A stretch of DNA of 64,000 bases. It comes from Planococcus maitriensis. Lineage in GTDB: Bacteria; Bacillota; Bacilli; Bacillales_A; Planococcaceae. Positions 8,290-18,566 of this stretch are shown one piece after another (within the stretch, counting starts at the first letter, position 1; each line of letters begins with the position of its first letter). The stretch is taken from positions 868,001-932,000 of the forward strand of contig NZ_QLZQ01000001.1 of assembly GCF_003289925.1 (NCBI RefSeq), given 5' to 3'. Under the pieces are notes generated by a model. It saw nothing but the letters and a program-made list of their open reading frames with translations, was not told the origin of the DNA and made no database searches. The position numbers and the translations under genes are program-made.

Positions 8290-9222
8290 ATGAATGCTGG
8301 AATCATCGGTACCGGCAGATGCCTGCCGGAAGACAAATTGACCAACTTTGATTTGGAGCAGCGCATGGATACTTCGGATGAGTGGATTCGGACCATGACC
8401 GGGATCGAAGAGCGCCGGATCGCAAACGATGAACAAGATACATCCGATATGGCACGGGTCGCGGCGCAAAGCGCGATTAAGGATGCCGGCATCGATCCAG
8501 CAGACATCGGGTTGATCCTGGTTGCGACAGTTACGCCAGACCGTCCGTTTCCTTCTGTCTCGTGCGATATCCAGCAGCAGATCGGCGCAGTGAATGCAGC
8601 CGCTATGGATATCTCAGCAGCATGCGCAGGATTCATGTACGGCGTCATCACAGCTAAACAGTTTATCGAATCGGATACGTATCGCTACGTCCTAGTAGTT
8701 GGTGTTGAGAAACTGTCGAAAATCACCAATTGGGAAGACCGCAATACCGCTGTCCTATTCGGTGATGGAGCCGGAGCTGCGGTGATTGGCAAAGTGTCGG
8801 AAGGACGCGGGATCCTGTCGTTCGAACTCGGTGCAGACGGATCAGGCGGTGAACACCTATACCAAGACAAGCATTTGGTGATGAATGGCCGTGAAGTGTT
8901 CAAATTCGCGGTGCGCCAAATGGGCGAATCCGCCATCAATGTCATCGAAAAAGCAGGATTGGATAAAGAGGATGTCGATTTCCTCATACCGCATCAGGCG
9001 AATATCCGGATCATGGAATCTTCCCGGGCACGTCTTGATTTGCCGGTTGAGAAAATGTCGAAGACCATACAAAAGTACGGAAACACTTCAGCTGCGTCAA
9101 TTCCGATTTCCCTTGTGGAAGATCTAGAAGAAGGCCGCATCAAAGATGATGATGTCGTCGTCATGGTCGGCTTCGGAGGCGGATTGACATGGGGCGCAAT
9201 TGCTATGAAGTGGGGGAAATAA
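8290..9222 (+). CDS. fabH: Beta-ketoacyl-ACP synthase III
   Basis: 310-residue initiating condensing enzyme of type II fatty-acid synthesis; it joins acyl-CoA to malonyl-ACP. The catalytic triad is visible: Cys112 in SAACAGF, His in IPHQANIRI and Asn in KYGNTSAA. The C-terminal [11 protein letters not shown] glycine loop is intact. ATG 8290 is chosen because GAGGG lies 8 bases before it and the family starts MNAGIIG; an in-frame upstream start at 8260 has no site. fabF begins 27 bases downstream, so both are cotranscribed under FapR control. Confidence 0.95.
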   Translation: MNAGIIGTGRCLPEDKLTNFDLEQRMDTSDEWIRTMTGIEERRIANDEQDTSDMARVAAQSAIKDAGIDPADIGLILVATVTPDRPFPSVSCDIQQQIGAVNAAAMDISAACAGFMYGVITAKQFIESDTYRYVLVVGVEKLSKITNWEDRNTAVLFGDGAGAAVIGKVSEGRGILSFELGADGSGGEHLYQDKHLVMNGREVFKFAVRQMGESAINVIEKAGLDKEDVDFLIPHQANIRIMESSRARLDLPVEKMSKTIQKYGNTSAASIPISLVEDLEEGRIKDDDVVVMVGFGGGLTWGAIAMKWGK

Positions 9223-9249
9223 TCGGATATGCGAAAGGAAGTAAAAGAA

Positions 9250-10485
9250 ATGGAAAATCGTCGTGTAGTCATTACAGGTATCGGTGCCGTAACACCGCTT
9301 GGAAATAGCGTAGAATCTACGTGGGAAGCGGTGAAGGCAGGGCGTTCGGGCGTCGGCCCGTTGACGCGTATCGATGCGGATCAATACCCTGCAAAAGTCG
9401 CTGCTGAGCTGAAGGACTTTTCAATTGAAGATTATATCGAACGCAAAGAAGCGCGCAAGATGGACCGCTTCACCCATTATGCACTCGCGTCTTCCATCAT
9501 GGCGATGAAAGATGCAGCGCTCGAGCTGGATGAAAAGACCGCTCTCCGCACAGGTGTCTGGATCGGCTCGGGAATCGGCGGGATGGAAACGATCGAAAAC
9601 CAGATGGATGTCTTGAACTCACGCGGTGTCCGCCGCATCAGCCCGTTCTTCGTGCCGATGATCATCCCGGACATGGCGTCTGGACAGGTGTCGATCCATT
9701 TCGGCGCGAAAGCGATCAATTCCTGTTCGGTAACAGCTTGTGCATCAGGCACGAACTCAATCGGCGATGCCTTTAAAGTCATCCAGCGCGGGGATGCCGA
9801 TGTGATGATTTCAGGAGGCGCAGAAGCTCCGATCACCCGCTTGTCTGTCGCTGGGTTTACGGCGAACACCGCATTGACGACAAATGAAGATGCATCCACC
9901 GCATCACGCCCATTCGATAAAAACCGTGATGGCTTTGTGATCGGTGAAGGCGCCGGGATTGTCATCCTGGAAGAATATGAACACGCAAAAGCACGCGGCG
10001 CAAAAATTTACGCAGAACTTGTTGGATACGGTTCGACTGGCGATGCCCACCATATTACTGCCCCAGCTCCTGGCGGCGAAGGGGCTGCGCGTGCCATGCA
10101 GCAAGCCCTTGAAGATGCAGGCGTCGAAAAGACCGATGTCGGCTATATCAATGCCCATGGGACGAGCACTCCGTATAACGATTTGTTCGAGACGATGGCA
10201 GTCAAAACCGTGTTCGGCGACCATGCCTACAAACTTGGCATGAGCTCGACGAAATCGATGACAGGGCATCTGCTCGGTGCTGCAGGCGGAATTGAAGCCA
10301 TCTTCACGGCCTTGGCTTTGAAAGAAGGCGTCATGCCGCCGACGATCAATTACGAAACGCCGGATGAAGAATTGGATTTGGATTACGTGGCGAACGAAGC
10401 AAGAACTGCTGACTTCTCTTATGCCATGAGCAATTCACTTGGCTTCGGCGGACATAACGCTTCACTCGTATTGAAAAAAGTTTAG
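9250..10485 (+). CDS. fabF: Beta-ketoacyl-ACP synthase II
   Basis: 411-residue elongating condensing enzyme. The Cys-His-His triad is present: Cys164 in TACASGTN, His in [11 protein letters not shown], and His in [15 protein letters not shown] 9250 gives the family start [10 protein letters not shown] and has AAAGGAAG upstream; an ATG at 9229 is possible but would add seven charged residues. It elongates the product of FabH in the cytosol. It ends in a strong GC hairpin. Confidence 0.94.
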   Translation: MENRRVVITGIGAVTPLGNSVESTWEAVKAGRSGVGPLTRIDADQYPAKVAAELKDFSIEDYIERKEARKMDRFTHYALASSIMAMKDAALELDEKTALRTGVWIGSGIGGMETIENQMDVLNSRGVRRISPFFVPMIIPDMASGQVSIHFGAKAINSCSVTACASGTNSIGDAFKVIQRGDADVMISGGAEAPITRLSVAGFTANTALTTNEDASTASRPFDKNRDGFVIGEGAGIVILEEYEHAKARGAKIYAELVGYGSTGDAHHITAPAPGGEGAARAMQQALEDAGVEKTDVGYINAHGTSTPYNDLFETMAVKTVFGDHAYKLGMSSTKSMTGHLLGAAGGIEAIFTALALKEGVMPPTINYETPDEELDLDYVANEARTADFSYAMSNSLGFGGHNASLVLKKV

Positions 10486-10496
10486 GAAATCTTGAA

Positions 10497-10522
10497 GGCC
10501 CCCGGCGACGGGGGCTTTTTTT
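10497..10522 (+). terminator. Terminator after fabF
   Basis: GCCCCCG pairs with CGGGGGC around a four-base loop, followed by seven T. Confidence 0.9.
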
Positions 10523-10605
10523 ATTATCCATTTCTTATAATGATAAAAAATATACAGTGCGTGAATAAGCAGTGAAACCTAAGAGCAATAAGGAACGAAA
10601 GGGAA

Positions 10606-10633
10606 CAATGATTATCTATTTTGGTAATCATTG
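10606..10633. repeat. Perfect 9-bp inverted repeat upstream of appD
   Basis: CAATGATTA and TAATCATTG are separated by 10 bases, in the 208-base gap between the fabF terminator and appD. It has no T run, so it is more likely an operator than a terminator. I cannot name the regulator. The rest of the gap is AT-rich and non-coding; a weak promoter (TTGTAA 10671, 16 bases, TAGAAT 10693) is possible. Confidence 0.5.
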
Positions 10634-10730
10634 CTTAAAATACAAAAATTATATTGCGCACGTAATACTTTTGTAATATGCTTAAAACTAGTTAGAATTG
10701 ACAGAAAAAAAAGAATTTTGAGGTGTTTTC

Positions 10731-11777
10731 ATGGCAGCTATGTATGGATCTAAAGAGACTACACCGCTCTTGCGGGTCAAGAACCTTCAGACAGGGTTCA
10801 AAATAGACGGTGAATATTATAATGCGGTCGAGGGAGTCAGTTTCGATGTCCGGCCTAAGCAAATCGTCGGGGTCGTGGGGGAATCGGGCTGTGGCAAAAG
10901 TGTCATGTCATTATCCATCATGCAGTTGTTGCCGGACGGCATCGGCAAGATCCGGGGCGGCGAAATTGAGTTCGAAGGGCAAGACATCTCCGTATTTTCA
11001 GACAAGCAGATGAACAGCATCCGCGGAAAAGACATCTCGATGATTTTCCAGGAACCGATGACTTCGCTCAATCCGGTTTTCACCATCGGCTATCAAATAG
11101 AAGAAGTGATCTTAAACCACGAAAATCTCACGAAAAAAGAAGCCAGGCTTCGCTCTGTCGCACTTTTGAAGCAAGTGGGAATTCCGCGTGCCGAACAAAT
11201 CGTCACGGAGTATCCGCACCAATTGTCCGGAGGGATGCGCCAGCGGGTCATGATCGCGATGGCCATTGCCTGCCAGCCGAAACTATTGATCGCCGATGAG
11301 CCGACGACCGCATTGGATGTCACGGTACAAGCGCAAATCCTCGAGTTGATGAAAGGCATTCAGGAAGCGAACGATATGTCAATCATCCTCATTACACATG
11401 ATTTAGGTGTCGTGGCGGAAATCTGCGACGAAGTGCTGGTCATGTATGCCGGCAAAATCGTGGAGCGTGCACTTGTCGAAGACTTGTTCCGGGGGCCAAA
11501 GCACCCGTACACAGAATTATTAATGAAAGCGATTCCAAAAATGGACGAAGATGTAGAAGAACTTGCAACGATTGAAGGCTTGGTACCGTCGGTCGTCAAT
11601 ATGCCGCCAGTAGGGTGCCGCTTTGCGAACCGCTGCCCAAAGGCGATGCCTGAATGCCTGACTGTGACACCGCAGCTTGCGGAAGTGGCTGGCCGGCATG
11701 AAGCTGCGTGCTTATTATATGAAGAAAGCTGGCCTACGGACGGAAAAAGAGAAAGAGAAGGAGTCGCCGCATTATGA
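10731..11777 (+). CDS. appD: Oligopeptide ABC transporter ATPase, AppD/OppD type
   Basis: 348-residue nucleotide-binding subunit of a peptide importer. Walker A GESGCGKS is at residues 50-57, the signature LSGGMRQR and Walker B LLIADEP follow, and the switch His is in LITHDLG. The C-terminal oligopeptide-transporter domain has the usual Cys-containing CRFANRCP element. GAGGTG lies before ATG 10731. It is first in the D-F-A-B-C order of Bacillus app operons and overlaps the next gene by four bases. Confidence 0.92.
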   Translation: MAAMYGSKETTPLLRVKNLQTGFKIDGEYYNAVEGVSFDVRPKQIVGVVGESGCGKSVMSLSIMQLLPDGIGKIRGGEIEFEGQDISVFSDKQMNSIRGKDISMIFQEPMTSLNPVFTIGYQIEEVILNHENLTKKEARLRSVALLKQVGIPRAEQIVTEYPHQLSGGMRQRVMIAMAIACQPKLLIADEPTTALDVTVQAQILELMKGIQEANDMSIILITHDLGVVAEICDEVLVMYAGKIVERALVEDLFRGPKHPYTELLMKAIPKMDEDVEELATIEGLVPSVVNMPPVGCRFANRCPKAMPECLTVTPQLAEVAGRHEAACLLYEESWPTDGKREREGVAAL

Positions 11778-12784
11778 TCACGAGAGATTTCATCCAGGAC
11801 CGCATCGATTATTTAGATAAACGGGAAAACCTCCTTGAAATCCGCAACCTGAAAAAATACTATCCGGTAACCGGTGGATTTTTCAAGCGGACCATCGGCA
11901 ATGTCAAGGCCGTGGACGATGTATCATTCTCCATAAGAAAAGGCGAAACGCTTGGTTTGGTCGGTGAATCGGGCTGCGGCAAATCCACTGCCGGACGGAC
12001 CATCTTGAGGTTGATGAAACCGACGGGAGGCGAAATCCTCTTTGAAGGGAAAGACATCACCCGATTATCTGGATCCAAATTGCAGAAGGCACGGCGCGAT
12101 TTCCAGATGGTATTCCAAGACCCATACGCGTCGCTGAACCCGACGCAGATGGTAGGCGATATCATCGCCGAGCCGATCCTGAATTATGAAAAGCGCAATA
12201 AAAAAGAGCTGGAGCTGGAAATCAAAACACTCCTGAAACGAGTTGGCTTGCCTGAAGAGGCTTATTATAAATACGCCCATGAATTTTCAGGCGGCCAAAG
12301 ACAGCGCATCGGAATCGCCCGGGCGCTGGCACTGCACCCGAAGCTGATTGTAGCGGATGAACCGGTATCTGCGCTCGATGTGTCCGTGCAATCGCAGGTG
12401 TTGAACTTGTTGAAAGAACTGCAAATCGAATTCGATCTGACCTATCTCTTCATTGCACATGACTTGAGTGTCGTAAAGCATATGAGCGATCAAATCGGCG
12501 TGATGTATTTGGGCAACCTCGTAGAGCTTGCTTCAAATAAAGATTTATACAAAGAGCCGCTTCACCCCTACACGCAAGCGCTCATATCCGCGATACCGGA
12601 ACCGAATCCATTGAAGCGGAAAGAGCGGATTGTCTTGAAGGGGGATGTGCCAAGCCCGCAAAACCCGCCTGCCGGATGCCCGTTCCATACGCGCTGCCCG
12701 GTGGCGATGGAAATCTGCTCGCAAGAGAAACCAGCGCTGGCAGAAGTAAGGCCTGGCCATCAAGTTGCGTGCCATTTGTATTAA
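11774..12784 (+). CDS. appF: Oligopeptide ABC transporter ATPase, AppF/OppF type
   Basis: 336-residue second ATPase that pairs with AppD to drive peptide uptake. Walker A GESGCGKS is at 64-71, followed by FSGGQRQR and LIVADEP, with the His switch in IAHDLSVV. The ATGA overlap with appD implies translational coupling. The C-terminal PFHTRCP element marks the oligopeptide family. Confidence 0.92.
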   Translation: MITRDFIQDRIDYLDKRENLLEIRNLKKYYPVTGGFFKRTIGNVKAVDDVSFSIRKGETLGLVGESGCGKSTAGRTILRLMKPTGGEILFEGKDITRLSGSKLQKARRDFQMVFQDPYASLNPTQMVGDIIAEPILNYEKRNKKELELEIKTLLKRVGLPEEAYYKYAHEFSGGQRQRIGIARALALHPKLIVADEPVSALDVSVQSQVLNLLKELQIEFDLTYLFIAHDLSVVKHMSDQIGVMYLGNLVELASNKDLYKEPLHPYTQALISAIPEPNPLKRKERIVLKGDVPSPQNPPAGCPFHTRCPVAMEICSQEKPALAEVRPGHQVACHLY

Positions 12785-12814
12785 ATCAAAAAAATTTTTT
12801 TAGGGGGAAAAGAG

Positions 12815-14542
12815 ATGAAGAAAAAATCCTTGCTTTGGCTCTTCGCGCTTGTGCTCATCCTATCCGCGTTCCTTGCGGCATGTGGCGGCAGCGATGATGC
12901 ATCCAGTGAGTCTGGCTCAGAAGGCGATGGTTCTTCTGAAGGAACAGCAGAAGGCGAACCGCAAAAAGGCGGAACGCTCGTGTACGGCCTTGATGCACCA
13001 CCGGAAGGTTTGTTCTCTTCCGCATTTTACGGCATCGCCACGGATGCAGAAGTCATCGATCTATTCGATGAAGCATTGATCAGCTATAACGAAAACTTGG
13101 AGCCGGAACCGAACGTCGCTTCTTGGGAGACCGAAGACAATAAAGTCTTCAACTTCAAATTCGAAGAAGGCGTGAAATGGCATAACGGTGAAGAATTGAC
13201 TGTCAACGACTGGGTATTTGCGCTTGAAACGATCGCAGACCCTGACTATGACGGTCCCCGCTACGCAAACGTGCAAACGATCGAAGGCGCTGAAGCATAC
13301 CGCAGCGGCGATGCCGATTCCATCTCAGGAATCGAAGTGGTCAGCGATTATGAAATCAACATCACTTTCGACGAAGCACGTGTCAACAACTTGACCAACC
13401 TATGGGCTTATCCGCTGCCTGAATCCGTCCTCGGCGATGTACCGGTTGCCGAAATGTCAGCTTCGGAGTGGGTGCGTTCGACTCCAATCGGAATCGGGCC
13501 ATTCAAAGTCGACAAGATCGTCCCTGGCGAGTCAGTCGAATTCTCGAAATTCGATGAGTACTGGAACGGTGAGGTCAACTTGGACAAAATCGTCCTGCGC
13601 GTCATCGATAACTCTTCTGTTGTCGGCGCGTTGCAGAACAATGATATCGATATGATCTCCCTTCAGCCGGTATCCGGCCCTGAAGTAGAGCCATTGGAAA
13701 ATGTTGAAATCGTTACTTACCCTGGATTGACTTATTACTATGTAGGATTCAAGCTCGGCAAGTTCGACAACGAATCCCAAACGATTACAGAAGAACTTCC
13801 GAAATACCAAAGCAAAGAACTCCGCCAGGCGATGATGTATGCGTTAAACCGCCAGGAATGGGTGGATGCATTTTTCTTCGGCTATGCTGATGTTGTCAAC
13901 AAGCCAGTACCGTCTGCCCACTGGAACGCTGCTGATGACAGCGAATTGATTCAATACGAGTACGATCCTGAAAAATCGAAGCAAATGCTGGATGAAGCAG
14001 GATACGTCGATACGAACGATGACGGATTCCGCGAAGACCCGAACGGCGACGAGTTTGTCGTAAAATTCTCCCATTATGCAACAGGTAACCCGACCTTCGA
14101 ATCCCGCGCTCAACAAATTGCGCAATATTTCGAAGAAGTTGGATTGCGTTCTGAAGTGGAAATGGTCGAAGTGAACCTTTACTACGACATGGTCGAAAAA
14201 GATGATGCTTCCATTGAAACATTCTTCGGCGGCTGGGGCACGGGAACTGACCCGGATCCATCCGGCCTATGGAAAGCAGACCAGCTTTGGAATTACCCGC
14301 GCTACAACAATCCAGAAGCGGACCAATTGCTCGACGACGCACTTGATATCGAAATCGTCGGCACTGACCAGGAAAAACGCAAAGAATTGTATGTAGAATG
14401 GCAGAAGATCGTCAATGAAGAGCTCCCGATGCTCTACATCGCGGAACTAGAGGAAATTAAGGCATTGAACACGCGTGTCGGTGGAGTTGAATATGACGTA
14501 TCCGGTCAAAACAGCCCTGCTGAATGGTTCGTGACAGAATAA
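12815..14542 (+). CDS. appA: Oligopeptide-binding lipoprotein, AppA-like
   Basis: 575-residue extracytoplasmic solute-binding protein (SBP family 5). A signal peptide ends at lipobox LAAC with lipidated Cys23, followed by a Ser/Gly/Glu-rich linker. The body has the KGGTLVYGL start and the VKWHNGEELTVNDW family signature. AGGGGGAAAAG lies before the ATG. It follows appF by 30 bases, and its 3' end is followed by two hairpins before appB. Confidence 0.92.
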   Translation: MKKKSLLWLFALVLILSAFLAACGGSDDASSESGSEGDGSSEGTAEGEPQKGGTLVYGLDAPPEGLFSSAFYGIATDAEVIDLFDEALISYNENLEPEPNVASWETEDNKVFNFKFEEGVKWHNGEELTVNDWVFALETIADPDYDGPRYANVQTIEGAEAYRSGDADSISGIEVVSDYEINITFDEARVNNLTNLWAYPLPESVLGDVPVAEMSASEWVRSTPIGIGPFKVDKIVPGESVEFSKFDEYWNGEVNLDKIVLRVIDNSSVVGALQNNDIDMISLQPVSGPEVEPLENVEIVTYPGLTYYYVGFKLGKFDNESQTITEELPKYQSKELRQAMMYALNRQEWVDAFFFGYADVVNKPVPSAHWNAADDSELIQYEYDPEKSKQMLDEAGYVDTNDDGFREDPNGDEFVVKFSHYATGNPTFESRAQQIAQYFEEVGLRSEVEMVEVNLYYDMVEKDDASIETFFGGWGTGTDPDPSGLWKADQLWNYPRYNNPEADQLLDDALDIEIVGTDQEKRKELYVEWQKIVNEELPMLYIAELEEIKALNTRVGGVEYDVSGQNSPAEWFVTE

Positions 14543-14557
14543 AATCAGCAACAAACC

Positions 14558-14589
14558 TTCAACGATGGGCGAACCCGCCCATCGTTGAA
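14558..14589 (+). terminator. Hairpin between appA and appB (attenuator or mRNA stabiliser)
   Basis: A perfect 13-bp stem, TTCAACGATGGGC with GCCCATCGTTGAA, lies 15 bases after the appA stop. It has no real T run, so partial termination or protection of the appA message is more likely than full termination. Confidence 0.6.
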
Positions 14590-14601
14590 CCTTTATATGA
14601 A

Positions 14602-14657
14602 GCTCTTATGCACGGTAAGGGCTGTTTCAAAAAACAATCCTTACCGTGCACGAGAGC
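14602..14657 (+). repeat. Second long hairpin between appA and appB
   Basis: TGCACGGTAAGG pairs with CCTTACCGTGCA around an 18-base loop, with GCTCT/AGAGC extending the stem past a small internal loop. No T run follows. Together with the hairpin at 14558 it probably lowers appBC expression relative to the binding protein. Confidence 0.6.
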
Positions 14658-14691
14658 ACAGCCGAGAACCTATCAGACAAGGAGAGTACCT

Positions 14692-15657
14692 ATGCTTAAA
14701 TATTCGATTAGACGATTGCTTGGAATGATTCCGATGCTGATCTTGATTTCCATCGTGGTCTTCAGCCTCGCTAAACTGATGCCCGGCGATTCACTCAGCG
14801 GGGAAATCGACCCGCTTAATACCAGCCCGGAATACATAGCGGAAATGCGTGAAAAGCTCGGCTATAACGACCCGTTGCCGGTGCAGTATTTTAACTGGAT
14901 CACCGGGTTCATGCAAGGGGATTTCGGAAAATCCACGCGCTTTCAAATACCGGTTTTCGATTTAATCATGGAAAAAGTGCCGAATACTTTGTTATTGGGC
15001 GTGACAGCGCTCGTCATCACGTATATCATGGCGTTCATCATGGGCATGTATTCAGGCAGGCGGCCATACACTTTGGGCGATAACGCCATTGCCGGCTTCA
15101 ACTATGTCATGCTGGCGATCCCATCTTTCGTCGCTGCCGTTTTTGCGATTTACATTTTTGCATTCCAGTTGAATTGGTTCCCGTTTGCAGGATCGGTGGA
15201 TATCTTGGTGGAAGAGGGCAGCTTTGAATACTATGTCAGCCGCATGCACCATGTATTGCTGCCGGCAATTGTCCTCGGGGCGATGAGCACGGCGAGCTAT
15301 ACGCAGTTTTTGCGCAATGACATCATCGAGAATTCCCGCAAGGATTTTGTCAGGACAGCACGCGCGAAAGGAACACCGATAAAGAAAATCTACAATGTCC
15401 ATATCCTGCGCAATTCGATTATTCCTTTGGTCACCTTCCTTGGCTTCGATTTTGCCGCATTGATCGGCGGAGCCATCATCACGGAGACGATTTTCACATA
15501 TCCTGGCATCGGCCAGCTGTTTTTGGAATCCGTTACGAGCCGGGACTACCCGACATTGATGGCCTTGACCATGCTTTTATCGTTCCTTACGTTATTCGGT
15601 AATTTATTGGCAGATATTCTATACGGCGTCGTGGATCCACGAATTCGCCTGGATTGA
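14692..15657 (+). CDS. appB: Oligopeptide ABC transporter permease, AppB/OppB type
   Basis: 321-residue inner-membrane permease with about six helices. The first helix follows MLKYSIRRLLGMIP, and the cytoplasmic EAA-like loop is in RTARAKGTPIKKIYNVHILRN, split here as RTARAKG and KIYNVHILRNS. ATG 14692 has AAGGAGAG 8 bases upstream; the open frame extends further 5' but that part overlaps appA and the hairpins. It forms a heterodimer with AppC. Confidence 0.92.
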   Translation: MLKYSIRRLLGMIPMLILISIVVFSLAKLMPGDSLSGEIDPLNTSPEYIAEMREKLGYNDPLPVQYFNWITGFMQGDFGKSTRFQIPVFDLIMEKVPNTLLLGVTALVITYIMAFIMGMYSGRRPYTLGDNAIAGFNYVMLAIPSFVAAVFAIYIFAFQLNWFPFAGSVDILVEEGSFEYYVSRMHHVLLPAIVLGAMSTASYTQFLRNDIIENSRKDFVRTARAKGTPIKKIYNVHILRNSIIPLVTFLGFDFAALIGGAIITETIFTYPGIGQLFLESVTSRDYPTLMALTMLLSFLTLFGNLLADILYGVVDPRIRLD

Positions 15658-15672
15658 GGAGGAAGCAGTAAA

Positions 15673-16590
15673 ATGGCATCATCAACTACCATCACCCAAC
15701 AGAAGAAGCCGGAAAGAAGCTTGTCTCCTTGGCAAATTGCGAGAAGGAAGTTCGTGCGCAATAAGCTGGCGATGATCAGCTCCTTTTTCATCATGCTGGT
15801 GACTTTAATGTCGCTATCGGCACCATTCATCGCACCGTTGTTGTCGCCGCTGCCGGACATTTCAAAAGTCAATATCGGCGCAATGAACATCGAGCCGAAC
15901 GGTGAACACCTTCTTGGGACGGATAAAAGCGGGCGCGATGTGTTGACGCGCTTGTTCTACGGGGGCCGGATCTCGCTATTGGTCGGCTTTAGCGCAACAC
16001 TTATCGTCATTACTTTAGGAACAGTAGTCGGGGCACTTGCCGGATTTTTCGGCGGCTTTATCGACAGCCTCCTGATGCGCTTCACGGATTTCGTGCTGAA
16101 TTTTCCGTTCCTTGTTTTCGTCATCGTCCTGAACACGATCCTTTATGGTATCGTGGACGGATTATGGGTCTTGATCATGGTCATCGGTGCGCTCAGCTGG
16201 GGCGGTGTCGCCCGCTTGGTGCGCAGTAAAGTGTTGGCGGAGAAAGAGAATGAGTATATCCTGGCGGCTTTATCGATCGGCTGTTCTCCGTTCAAAGTCA
16301 TCACGAAACACCTGTTGCCGAACGTCATCTCGACCATCATCGTTCAAGGGACCTTGATTTTTGCGACGATGATCGTTATCGAATCGGCCCTCAGCTATCT
16401 GGGCTTCGGTGTTCCGCAAGCAACGCCAAGCTGGGGCAATATGCTGTCATCCGCAAACGAACCTGACGTCTTGCAAGGCAAGCCATGGATTTGGATGCCT
16501 CCAGCCATCATCATTACTTTAACGATTTTGTCTATTAACTTTATCGGAGAAGGATTGAAGGATGCATTGAATCCAAAATCATTGCGATAA
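15673..16590 (+). CDS. appC: Oligopeptide ABC transporter permease, AppC/OppC type
   Basis: 305-residue permease of the OppC type, with an N-terminal cytoplasmic segment (WQIARRKFVRNKLA), the HLLGTDKSGRDVL motif typical of DppC/OppC proteins, and the coupling loop around LAALSIGCSPFKVITKHLLPN (first part LAALSIGCSPF). GGAGGAAG precedes the ATG, 15 bases after appB. Last gene of the operon. Confidence 0.92.
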   Translation: MASSTTITQQKKPERSLSPWQIARRKFVRNKLAMISSFFIMLVTLMSLSAPFIAPLLSPLPDISKVNIGAMNIEPNGEHLLGTDKSGRDVLTRLFYGGRISLLVGFSATLIVITLGTVVGALAGFFGGFIDSLLMRFTDFVLNFPFLVFVIVLNTILYGIVDGLWVLIMVIGALSWGGVARLVRSKVLAEKENEYILAALSIGCSPFKVITKHLLPNVISTIIVQGTLIFATMIVIESALSYLGFGVPQATPSWGNMLSSANEPDVLQGKPWIWMPPAIIITLTILSINFIGEGLKDALNPKSLR

Positions 16591-16602
16591 TTATGACAGA
16601 AC

Positions 16603-16646
16603 AAAAAAGGATGGACGCGTGGCTTGCAGCGCGTCCATCCTTTTTT
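16603..16646. terminator. Bidirectional terminator between appC and trpS
   Basis: AAAAAAGGATGGACGCG pairs with its complement around a ten-base loop. A and T runs on both sides let it serve the two convergent genes. Confidence 0.9.
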
Positions 16647-16657
16647 ATATTCATTTG

Positions 16658-17937
<1,280 letters not shown>

Positions 17938-17943
17938 GATTTT

Positions 17944-17973
17944 ATTATAATACAAAAGAGAATATCGACGCAA
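17944..17973 (-). promoter_or_regulatory. Promoter of the trpS T-box transcript
   Basis: TTGCGT (17973-17968) and TATAAT (17949-17944) on the minus strand, 18-base spacer, just upstream of the leader. Confidence 0.6.
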
Positions 17974-17982
17974 TATCCAATT

Positions 17983-18324
17983 CTACGATTGGTAAATCGC
18001 CAAGGAAACGGCCATGGCAATCAATGTCGCCCCGCCCACGATTAAGAGGGGGGAACTTGAGAATGCCAGCACCTCCGACGGCAAGCGCATTTCGTCGTCC
18101 TCGAGGGTGGATTTACTTTTGAATACTTTGCGCATGCTCATTGTAAATACATCGAACACCCCAGTCCGGACCACAAAGACCCAGGCACCGAAAAATACGA
18201 GGATTCCCCCGTAGATAAAGGAATTATTGATGTATGACAGCAATGAAAACGGCTCGCTGCGCATGAGCATCGTCAACACGATCAGCAATTGCACGGCGAA
18301 GATTCCGATGATTATTTTTTTCAT
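17983..18324 (-). CDS. Three-helix membrane protein, DUF3899-like
   Basis: 113 residues with hydrophobic segments near residues 3-20, 33-52 and 88-110, and a charged loop between the second and third. This pattern fits small DUF3899 proteins; the function is unknown. ATG 18324 has AGGGGTG upstream; an upstream in-frame start would add 17 polar residues without a ribosome site. It lies between oppA and trpS on the opposite strand from oppA. Confidence 0.7.
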   Translation of the reverse strand: MKKIIIGIFAVQLLIVLTMLMRSEPFSLLSYINNSFIYGGILVFFGAWVFVVRTGVFDVFTMSMRKVFKSKSTLEDDEMRLPSEVLAFSSSPLLIVGGATLIAMAVSLAIYQS

Positions 18325-18494
18325 TTTGGCACCCCTATCCGTTCTTATTGTAGAAGAAATAACAAAAAAAATCAAAAAATTATTCGGAAATTAACTGAGA
18401 AGAAAACGCTTACATAGCGCGCTTTTCAGCCTATTAGTGATATTTGGAACAGCATGATTAATGGTGAAAGTGTAAAATATTCCAAAAAAAACGC

Positions 18495-18522
18495 TGTACA
18501 ACAAAAAATATTTATGTATAAT
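18495..18522 (+). promoter_or_regulatory. Candidate promoter of oppA
   Basis: TGTACA (18495-18500), 16-base spacer, TATAAT (18517-18522), followed by an AT-rich leader to GTG 18567. Confidence 0.5.
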
Positions 18523-18566
18523 TAATCATGTACCAATTTTTCAGAAAATTTAAGGGGGCAAAATCA

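Noticed and set aside
18528-18566. ATG 18528 as the oppA start
   Set aside because: It lies in the promoter leader without a ribosome site and would put 13 extra residues before a normal lipoprotein signal peptide; GTG 18567 fits.
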